This document shows, piece after piece, positions 42,601 through 47,899 of a stretch of DNA of 47,899 bases. The stretch covers positions 1 through 47,899 of the forward strand of contig CAMJGH010000012.1 in assembly GCA_946405185.1 (NCBI GenBank), written 5' to 3'. Below the pieces are notes generated by a model, which made no database searches, was not told the DNA's origin, and saw only the letters and a list, made by a program, of their open reading frames with translations. Origin of the DNA: an uncultured Lachnospiraceae bacterium (GTDB lineage: Bacteria > Bacillota > Clostridia > Lachnospirales > Lachnospiraceae). The stretch's first letter is position 1, and each line of letters starts with the position of its first letter. Both the position numbers and the translations under genes were made by a program.

Positions 42601-44552
42601 GCAAGTACGCCTTCGCGGCGGGCTGGTACAGCATCCGGGCCGAGGAGCAGACGCGCGGCGAACAGGTGATCGCGCTGGGCCCGGCGGTCTCCTACCTCGG
42701 GACCGAAGCGTTCACGGGCTTCCCCGAGCGCTCCTTTACAGTGCACCCGGACAATCCGTTCTTCTCGGAAAGGGAAGGGGCTCTGCTGAACGGTTCCGGC
42801 GACGCCCTCGTCGAATTCGCGTCAAACCTCCAGCGCAGCTTCATCGTCCCCGAAGGCGTCTGTGACCTGGACATGGCTCTGATGGAACAGATCGGCACGC
42901 TCGACCGGGCGGACGACGCCCTGCCCTGCCGCCTCTACCTGCCCGACAGCCTCACGCGCGTTTCCGGAAAGAGCATCTTCTACGACGACCTGGTCATCCA
43001 CTGCGCGGAGGGCTCTTACGGGGAGTCCTTCGCGGACCGGGAAGGGATCGCCGTCTCCTACGACCGGGAGCCGGTGCGCGAAGAGTTCACGGAGACGACG
43101 GACGCCGGGACGTTCGGCTGGCAGTTCACGGATTCCCACGCCGTCTGGGTCTCCTACGCGGGCAGCACAAGGAATCTGACGGTGCCGGAGACGGTCCGGG
43201 GCCTCCCCGTCACCGCCGTCGGCACCGGCCTCGACTCCCTGACCGCCGCCAGCGGGTCGTCCCTGCACAAGGTCGTCCTGCCGCAGACCGTGGAGATCAT
43301 CTCGGCCAGGGCGTTTCAGAACAACCAGCAGCTGACGCTGACCCTCCCCGACAGCGTCCGGGTCATCGGCGACGAAGCCTTCTGCCGGTGCTTCGTGCCC
43401 TTTACGGCGCTGCCGCCGCACCTGGAGACGCTGGGCGCTTCGGCCCTCGGCTACGGATGCCGCTTCACCGACGGCGTCACCATTCCCTCTTCCATCCGGT
43501 GGATCGCCCCCGGGGCGTTTTCCGGCACAGCCGTGCCCGAATTCCGGCTGGAAGGGCCTTCTGCAGACTACGACGTGCGCGACGGGATGCTCTTCGCCAC
43601 CGAATACAGCATTCTGCTGGCGGGAACGCTTCCGGGAGCGGACGGCCTCATCCGCATCCCCGAGGGCACCTTTGCCGTCGGCACCCTGGCCTTCCAGGGC
43701 ATTCCGCTGACCGCCCTGGAGATCCCGTCATCCGTCCGGATCATCGCGTCGGAGGCTTTCTCCTACTGCACCGAACTGACGGAGGTCCGCTTCGGCGAAG
43801 GGCTGGAGGACATCGGCTCCTACGCCTTCCTGCTCACCGGGATCAAAGGCCCTCTGGACCTGCCTTCTTCCGTCACCCGCATCGGGCCGTTCGCCTTCTA
43901 CGGGTGCACGGAGCTCTCCTCGCTTTCGACGTCGGCGGAGAGCATCGAGACCTACGCGTTCGCCCAGTGTTCCGGCCTGGCGGAGGTCACGCTGCGCGAG
44001 GGTGTGAAGGACCTCGGGCTCGGCGCCTTCTACAACACGGGCTTTTCCTCCTGCAGCCTTCCGGACAGCCTGTGTTCCGTGGGGCTTCGCGCCTTCGGTT
44101 ACGGCGAAGGGGAGCTTCGCCCGGGGGAGACCTTCGAACTGGCGGTCGGCCCCGGGCTGACGCAGGCGCTCGACGGTTTCTCGGGGCTTCCCGTCACCGC
44201 CTTCCGCGTCTCCGAAGACAACCCCGCCCTGGCAGGCACCGGCGGCTTCCTGACGGACAGGACCGGCCGGACGCTGATCCAGTGCCCTCCCGCGCTCTCC
44301 GGCGCCGTCACCGTTCCGGAAGGCATCTACGAGATCGGCACCTACGCTTTCTACGACTGCCCGCTCGTCACCGATATCTACGTCCCGGATACCGTGACCG
44401 TCGTGCGGGACATGGCCCTGAACGACCACGCGTCCGACGGTGGGCAGCGCATCGTGCTGCATCTGTCCGCCGCCTCGCCCCTGCTGCCGTACGTGCTTGA
44501 AAACAACTGGCCGTACGTCATCGAAGGCCCGGCGCAGGATAGCTCCCGCTGA
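39609..44552 (+). CDS. Clostripain-family cysteine protease fused to BspA-type leucine-rich modules
   Basis: A 1647-residue secreted, probably lipid-anchored protein. The signal peptide ends with Cys at residue 28 in FASC (Phe at -3 is unusual for a lipobox). A Pro/Glu linker runs to about 125. The peptidase C11 (clostripain) domain follows, with MIYMTGSNLES, catalytic His 240 in IFWDHGGGP and Cys 287 in GFDACLMGN, so it should cut after basic residues. After a beta-rich middle part come two BspA-like LRR_5 blocks, at about 757-1150 and 1163-1620, each with units of the type 'LP..V..IG..AF..C..L'. Each block opens with a similar lead-in (..HAELVKYTG / ..HAVWVSYAG). GGGGG is the only ribosome-like site. 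It probably binds and processes host or bacterial proteins at the surface. Confidence 0.9.
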   Translation: MTRRNHTPFCLVPLLLAALLLTGLFASCRTASPDASSSYEETLPSEPETAPLPPESPAVIVPSLPEETLPDPGETLSPDPPLEPTQEAPADVPAADDDSLFLRALAKKNQEYEAGSGEITRVFTDAHPEKEFTLMIYMTGSNLESALGAASADILEMENSGLSFENVNLLLYTGGSSRWQSSVPSDANAVLDMSLPRAERVAAKTAKNADMGAPETLTAFLRFCTAHYPAKNYGLIFWDHGGGPLWGYGSDELFGGDGLLLCEMKTAMAATPFAGTKKLAFVGFDACLMGNLETMTVWQDYARYFIASEETEPGDGWDYRFLSILNGTTDPVAVGNAVIDSYAAYYEAKKNDYYDPDVTLSLTDLSALPSLQYALGSLSQKLEASLSRGSFAALSSARLSAKSFGNIGRADNGTEFRYDLVDLESLLDQVSSEAPREADAVRSRLDAAVVRNYSNVEGAGGLTLYYPAGNHSQFNDMRETYFALGQNLSYQSYLRQLSRRWQTAGKNSWKIAAPEKEGDAYVIRLTEDQRQTIVSASFDILAETSPGAFVSIRSGVSLEADKEGVLRLPEDPSLICLTAGEETVLWPVRETETNSRRRICETVNTRLCSSGIDYYERLISDAVGITAVLQEDRASGLFTLKTVNSVSQEVASVGRESVSVEHYDGIFFYTTPRIPVWGDDGELLPFSDWKDGDSVLSSFHVLPDAFRFVSVSASEVPDDLYYVVTLEDASGTRYVSGLTKIGPEKAFGTVTEETPSGALEYAVYDDHAELVKYTGYDRLLSLPANVADVPLTVIGSNAFYRPAQGAASRSYPLAEVVLPEGVTAIGAGAFHGCTQLVRADLPSTLRRIGSAAFMNCPALSSLVLPDGCEALGGYALAGCSSLTEIALPASLQTVGKGAFALCRSLGEIRLAEGSPFLLLEDGALYDAGGTRLIAVPQAREDSFAVREGTQVIGADAFSGSRLTQVTLPEGLVTIENYAFSETDSLLVPAFPDSLAVIGKYAFAAGWYSIRAEEQTRGEQVIALGPAVSYLGTEAFTGFPERSFTVHPDNPFFSEREGALLNGSGDALVEFASNLQRSFIVPEGVCDLDMALMEQIGTLDRADDALPCRLYLPDSLTRVSGKSIFYDDLVIHCAEGSYGESFADREGIAVSYDREPVREEFTETTDAGTFGWQFTDSHAVWVSYAGSTRNLTVPETVRGLPVTAVGTGLDSLTAASGSSLHKVVLPQTVEIISARAFQNNQQLTLTLPDSVRVIGDEAFCRCFVPFTALPPHLETLGASALGYGCRFTDGVTIPSSIRWIAPGAFSGTAVPEFRLEGPSADYDVRDGMLFATEYSILLAGTLPGADGLIRIPEGTFAVGTLAFQGIPLTALEIPSSVRIIASEAFSYCTELTEVRFGEGLEDIGSYAFLLTGIKGPLDLPSSVTRIGPFAFYGCTELSSLSTSAESIETYAFAQCSGLAEVTLREGVKDLGLGAFYNTGFSSCSLPDSLCSVGLRAFGYGEGELRPGETFELAVGPGLTQALDGFSGLPVTAFRVSEDNPALAGTGGFLTDRTGRTLIQCPPALSGAVTVPEGIYEIGTYAFYDCPLVTDIYVPDTVTVVRDMALNDHASDGGQRIVLHLSAASPLLPYVLENNWPYVIEGPAQDSSR

Positions 44553-44581
44553 TACATGTTCTTTTGCGGCCGATTTTTCTG

Positions 44582-44610
44582 TTTACCGCCTGCCGCCGCC
44601 GGTGTATATT
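44582..44610 (+). promoter_or_regulatory. Promoter of the transglutaminase-like lipoprotein gene
   Basis: TTTACC (44582-44587) and TATATT (44605-44610) are 17 bases apart. Transcription would start near 44617, with a leader of about 80 bases. Confidence 0.55.
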
Positions 44611-44632
44611 GTCAGTACAGACTCCGGCCCCG

Positions 44633-44658
44633 GCCGGCTGTCTGTGACAGCAGCCGGC
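44633..44658 (+). promoter_or_regulatory. Leader hairpin of the transglutaminase-like gene
   Basis: GCCGGCTG (44633-44640) pairs with CAGCCGGC (44651-44658); an alternative inner CTGTC/GACAG stem is possible. It sits between promoter and ribosome site. Confidence 0.4.
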
Positions 44659-44696
44659 AGGAGCTGGCAGAACGCTTTTCCGTAAGGAGGTAACCC

Positions 44697-46553
44697 ATGA
44701 AGAAACACCGTCCTGCCCGGATCATCGCCCTGTTGATGGCGCTGGTCCTGACATTTGCCGCCTGCGCAGGGCCGCAGGCTCCCACGGACGCCCCGACCGC
44801 CGCACCCACTTCCGGCCAGACCGAAACCCAGGCGCCGGAGCCGACGGCCAGCTCCGCCCCCGAACAGACCGACGCTCCCACGCAGACGGAACCCGCCTCG
44901 CAGGAGCCCTCGCAGACCGAAGAGGCCGGGCTGCCCGAACTGGCCGCCCTGACCGCCACCCTGGGAGAGGCCACGGCCAGCTTCACCGCCCCGGACGACG
45001 CCTTTGACGGCACCGTCATCGAAGCGTTTTACCATCCAGGCGGACTGATCCCCACCCTGGAGCCGGTGGACGCCGAAGGACTGACCGAGGAAGGCGCCGC
45101 CACGATCGACCGCGCCATGCGCGCCTACACCAGCACCGGGACGGAAGACCTGATCATCCAGGCGGCGGACAGCTTCTGGCTGTACGACCACCTGACCGAG
45201 CACCAGCAGACGATCTACGACGCCATCTATGTCCTGGCCATGGACCCCGTGACGCCCGATTACTACGTGTCCTTCCAGACCACCGTCAATCCCGGGACCG
45301 ACCAGATGATGATCGACTTCCTGCTGGCGTGGCTGTGCATCGGCGACGACCATCCGGAACTGTGGTGGGCCTACTACTGGAACGGCACCACCAGCCTCAA
45401 CCTGCAGTACAATACCACCCCGCAGAACGGCCGGTATACCTGTTACCTCAGCTTCACCGAGCCGTATACCACGTTTGAAGAGGACGTGACGGCTTTCAAC
45501 GCCGCGGTGGAAGAATTCCTTTCCGATATCGATCCCGACGCGGACGAAGCAGCCAAGGCACTGCAGGTGCACGACAAGCTCATCGAATGGGGTATCTACG
45601 ATATGGATATCCTGCAGAACAACAAGCTTGACTTCGGCCACACCGCCTTCGGCCCGTTCGTCGGCAACTCCTCCGGCACGCCCCACTACTGTGTCTGCGA
45701 CGGATACGCCCACGCCTACCAGTACGCGCTCCAGCAACTCGGCATGGAGGCGCTGGTCGTCTGCGGCATGGCCGGCGACGCGGGCGCGGACGGCGGCCAG
45801 GGCGGACACGCCTGGAGCATGGTGGACATCGACGGCCGCTGGTACGAAGTGGACGCGTGCTGGGACGACCACACCGACACGCTGGATGAGGTCAAAGCCG
45901 CGTATGCTCCCTCTTCGGCGGAATACCGCTACTATACCGAGATGCTGACCGACAAGAATTTCATGGACCGCGTGAACCACTTCATGTACCGCCTGATGAC
46001 TGCCGAGATAAATAATTACACGGCCCCCGACAGCCTGACCTACACCACGAAGGACGGGAAATACCGCCTGCGCCTCGTCGGGGACTCGCAGCGCACCCGG
46101 TACGCGGAGTACGCCGACGCCAAGGACACCGTCCAGGGTCTGGAAAGCGCCCTCTTCCCCATCGCGGACGGCAGGCTGATCGACGGCGGCGGCGGGACCG
46201 AGCCGAACCCCGGCAAGACCGAAGAGCCGACCAACCCCACCAACCAGACGGGACCGTACGCCGCCATCGCCGGCAGCTACATCGTGACGTCCTACAACGG
46301 ATTCGACCAGCGCGCGCTGTCCCAGTACTACGGCGCGAACTACTACGAATCCCTTTCGCAGTTCGACCTGAACGCCGACGGCACGGGCGTCCTGCGCGAG
46401 AACGGGGCGTCTTTCCCGTTCACCTTCATCTATGACGGCTACACGCTGTACATGTACGCCGCCAACGGCGGAGGACTGCTGCTGTTCTACTTAAACGGTT
46501 CCTTTGTCTGGTACGATTACTACGGGAACGTCTACGGCTTCACCCGCCGGTGA
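44697..46553 (+). CDS. Lipoprotein with transglutaminase-like (papain-fold) domain
   Basis: A 618-residue predicted lipoprotein. The signal peptide ends in FAAC with Cys 23, followed by a Thr/Pro/Glu/Ser-rich linker to about residue 85. After a helical region, the transglutaminase-like core at about 280-400 has the full triad: Cys 334 in CVCDGYAHAY, His 371 in GGHAWSMVDI and Asp 386 in WYEVDACWDD. Such domains in gut Clostridia act as proteases or cross-linking enzymes at the surface; the actual reaction is unknown. A small C-terminal beta domain (from about 520) resembles that in other clostridial lipoproteins. AAGGAGG precedes the ATG, and it has its own promoter, so it is not strictly in an operon with the clostripain gene. 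Confidence 0.88.
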   Translation: MKKHRPARIIALLMALVLTFAACAGPQAPTDAPTAAPTSGQTETQAPEPTASSAPEQTDAPTQTEPASQEPSQTEEAGLPELAALTATLGEATASFTAPDDAFDGTVIEAFYHPGGLIPTLEPVDAEGLTEEGAATIDRAMRAYTSTGTEDLIIQAADSFWLYDHLTEHQQTIYDAIYVLAMDPVTPDYYVSFQTTVNPGTDQMMIDFLLAWLCIGDDHPELWWAYYWNGTTSLNLQYNTTPQNGRYTCYLSFTEPYTTFEEDVTAFNAAVEEFLSDIDPDADEAAKALQVHDKLIEWGIYDMDILQNNKLDFGHTAFGPFVGNSSGTPHYCVCDGYAHAYQYALQQLGMEALVVCGMAGDAGADGGQGGHAWSMVDIDGRWYEVDACWDDHTDTLDEVKAAYAPSSAEYRYYTEMLTDKNFMDRVNHFMYRLMTAEINNYTAPDSLTYTTKDGKYRLRLVGDSQRTRYAEYADAKDTVQGLESALFPIADGRLIDGGGGTEPNPGKTEEPTNPTNQTGPYAAIAGSYIVTSYNGFDQRALSQYYGANYYESLSQFDLNADGTGVLRENGASFPFTFIYDGYTLYMYAANGGGLLLFYLNGSFVWYDYYGNVYGFTRR

Positions 46554-46580
46554 CGCCCGCAAGCGCAATACGCGCAAACC

Positions 46581-46620
46581 AAAAAGACCTGCCGGTGATC
46601 TGAACCGGCAGGTCTTTTCA
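46581..46620. terminator. Bidirectional terminator
   Basis: AAAAA, GACCTGCCGG (46586-46595), a 9-base loop, CCGGCAGGTC (46605-46614), TTTT. It lies between convergent genes and shares its stem with the hairpin at 39444-39468. Confidence 0.88.
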
Positions 46621-46654
46621 TACAGGTTCCGGAACTTTTCACGGAACGCCTTTC

Positions 46655-47899
46655 TTACAGTTCCGTGGAACCCTCCCACGTCTTGACCACGCGCTTGGCG
46701 GCAGCATCGTCAAACCAGTGAGTGGTGACGGTCTTGGCGCGGGTGAAGAACCGGTACCCGTCCTTGCCGAGCACGTGCAGGTCGCCGAAGAAGGAATCCT
46801 TGTTGCCGGAGAACGGGAAGTAGGCGGACGGCACCGGGATGCCCACGTTCACGCCGACCATGCCGCCATCCGTATCCATGACGAACTTGCGGGAATAGTA
46901 GCCGCTGGAGGTGAAGATGCAGGAGCCGTTGGCGAACGGGTTGGCGTTCATGATGGCGATGCCCTCTTCATAGTTCTTCACGCGCTTGATGCAGGTGACC
47001 GGTCCGAAGATCTCGCGGTCGCCCACGGTCATGCCGGGCTTGACGTGATCGAGGATGGTCGGGCCCACAAAGAAGCCGTTCTCAAAGCCTTCCGGCTTCA
47101 CGCCGCGGCCGTCGCGCACCAGCACAGCCCCCTCATCGATGCCCTTCTGGATCCAGGCTTCCACGGAAGCTTTGTGCTTCGCGGAGACCACCGGGCCGAG
47201 GTCGGTCGCCTCATCGTAGGCGCAGCCCACGACCATCTTGTCGGCCTTCTCCTTGAGGAGCTTCACGAACTCATCCGCGATGCTCTCCTGCACGCAGACG
47301 ACCGGCAGGGCCATGCAGCGCATGCCCGCGCACCCGTAGGTGGAATTGATGATGGCGTTAACGGTGGCTTCGAGGTTGCAGTCTTCCAGGACCAGCGCAT
47401 GGTTCTTGGCCTCGCACTGCGCCTGCACGCGCTTGCCGTGCGCGGCGGCCAGCGAGTACACGTGCTTGCCCACACCCGTGGTGCCCACGAACGTGACGGC
47501 CTTGACGCGCGGATCCGTCATCATGATCTCCGCTTCCACGCGGCTGCAGGTGACGAGGTTGACCACGCCCTTCGGGAAGCCGGCTTCCTCATAGAAGAGC
47601 TCCAGCATGCGCATGGAGGTTAAAGGCGTCTGAGAGTTGGCTTTCAGGACCACGGTGTTGCCGGTGGCCACAGCCAGCGGGACCATCCAGCCCCACGGGA
47701 TCATGGCCGGGAAGTTCATGGGGACGATGCCGGCGCACACGCCCAGCGGCATGCGGTAGGTGGCGGTATCGTAGTCGGTGGTCACCTGCATGCAGGCGTC
47801 CCCCTGGACCATCGACGGCAGCGCGCAGGCTTCCTCGGTGGGCTCGATGGCCTTCTGGACATCGCCGCGGGCTTCCTTGATGTTCTTGCCCAGCTCCTT
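46655..47899 (-). CDS. Methylmalonate-semialdehyde dehydrogenase (CoA-acylating), 5' end cut
   Basis: The C-terminal 414 residues of an aldehyde dehydrogenase of the MMSDH/IolA group, which turns methylmalonate or malonate semialdehyde plus CoA and NAD into propionyl- or acetyl-CoA and CO2. The frame stays open to the window edge, and an in-frame Met at 47812 is internal, since residues before it (KAIEPTEEACALPSMVQGD) are conserved. Catalytic Cys lies in GCAGMRCMALPVV. Other family blocks are PMNFPAMIPWGWMVPLAVATGN, FVGTTGVGKHVY, CEAKNHALVLEDCN and FPFSGNKDSFFGDLH. It may belong to inositol or valine breakdown, but its neighbours lie outside the window. Confidence 0.93.
   Translation of the reverse strand, partial: KELGKNIKEARGDVQKAIEPTEEACALPSMVQGDACMQVTTDYDTATYRMPLGVCAGIVPMNFPAMIPWGWMVPLAVATGNTVVLKANSQTPLTSMRMLELFYEEAGFPKGVVNLVTCSRVEAEIMMTDPRVKAVTFVGTTGVGKHVYSLAAAHGKRVQAQCEAKNHALVLEDCNLEATVNAIINSTYGCAGMRCMALPVVCVQESIADEFVKLLKEKADKMVVGCAYDEATDLGPVVSAKHKASVEAWIQKGIDEGAVLVRDGRGVKPEGFENGFFVGPTILDHVKPGMTVGDREIFGPVTCIKRVKNYEEGIAIMNANPFANGSCIFTSSGYYSRKFVMDTDGGMVGVNVGIPVPSAYFPFSGNKDSFFGDLHVLGKDGYRFFTRAKTVTTHWFDDAAAKRVVKTWEGSTEL

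Noticed and set aside
40692-42746. 684-residue minus-strand open frame
   Set aside because: Antisense to the clostripain/BspA gene, whose protease and repeat motifs are clear on the plus strand.

Overview
The window is GC-rich chromosomal DNA that looks like a low-oxygen gut member of the Clostridia (Bacillota), most likely an Oscillospirales- or Christensenellales-type lineage. The signs are a reverse rubrerythrin, Firmicutes-style promoters and AGGAGG ribosome binding sites, the tilS-hpt-ftsH and tatD-rsmA neighbourhoods, Thr/Glu/Pro-rich lipoproteins, a sortase, and a clostripain/BspA surface protein. The species cannot be fixed from the sequence. I see no rRNA, tRNA, CRISPR array, transposase, integrase or phage gene.

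Layout, left to right. 0-0.7 kb: reverse rubrerythrin (peroxide defence). 0.9-3.7 kb (minus): GH28 pectinase-like enzyme then a lipoprotein. 3.8-5.2 kb (plus): a nicotinamidase-type hydrolase and a sugar epimerase, sharing a divergent promoter region with the GH28 operon. 5.3-6.2 kb (minus): CorA transporter. 6.4-10.4 kb (plus): an unrecognised 1100-residue membrane protein and a small 2-TM protein. 18.7-10.5 kb (minus): one long run, GH13 glycosidase - nudC - dgt - tldD - pmbA/tldE - ridA - STAS protein - HATPase-like protein, closed by a strong terminator. 23.1-19.0 kb (minus): divIC - tilS - hpt - ftsH. 23.2-24.4 kb (plus): hupB-like HU, rqcP and a COG2426 membrane protein, divergent from divIC. 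32.5-24.4 kb (minus): two MATE transporters, PlsC-like acyltransferase, PAP2 phosphatase, GtrA protein, sortase, PepC and PepT, many with 4-base stop/start overlaps. 34.1-32.6 kb: uxaB behind a cre-like palindrome. 39.0-34.1 kb (minus): a YbhJ-like aconitase-family hydratase, tatD, rsmA and tadA, with palindromic non-coding elements between the last three. 39.1-39.4 kb: a small heavy-metal-associated (HMA) protein bracketed by two copies of a 44-base repeat. 39.6-46.6 kb (plus): a clostripain-like protease fused to two BspA-type leucine-rich modules, and a transglutaminase-like lipoprotein. 46.7 kb to the right edge (minus): methylmalonate-semialdehyde dehydrogenase, cut by the window end.

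How the parts fit. Most of the sequence is housekeeping (translation fidelity: tilS, rsmA, tadA, rqcP; division: divIC; proteolysis: ftsH; purine salvage and nucleotide clean-up: hpt, dgt, nudC, ridA). It is interleaved with plant-polysaccharide use (GH28, uxaB, GH13) and with envelope functions (PlsC/PAP2/GtrA/sortase, lipoproteins). The conserved divIC-tilS-hpt-ftsH block lacks the sporulation genes yabP, yabQ and spoIIE that usually accompany it.

I did not find a clear new defence or mobile system. The most unusual items are the 1100-residue orphan with its 2-TM neighbour, several structured non-coding elements (35.65-35.9 kb, 34.69-34.76 kb, 39.04/39.39 kb), a terminator-like structure in the HU leader, and one hairpin stem repeated at both ends of the 39.5-46.6 kb secreted-protein segment.
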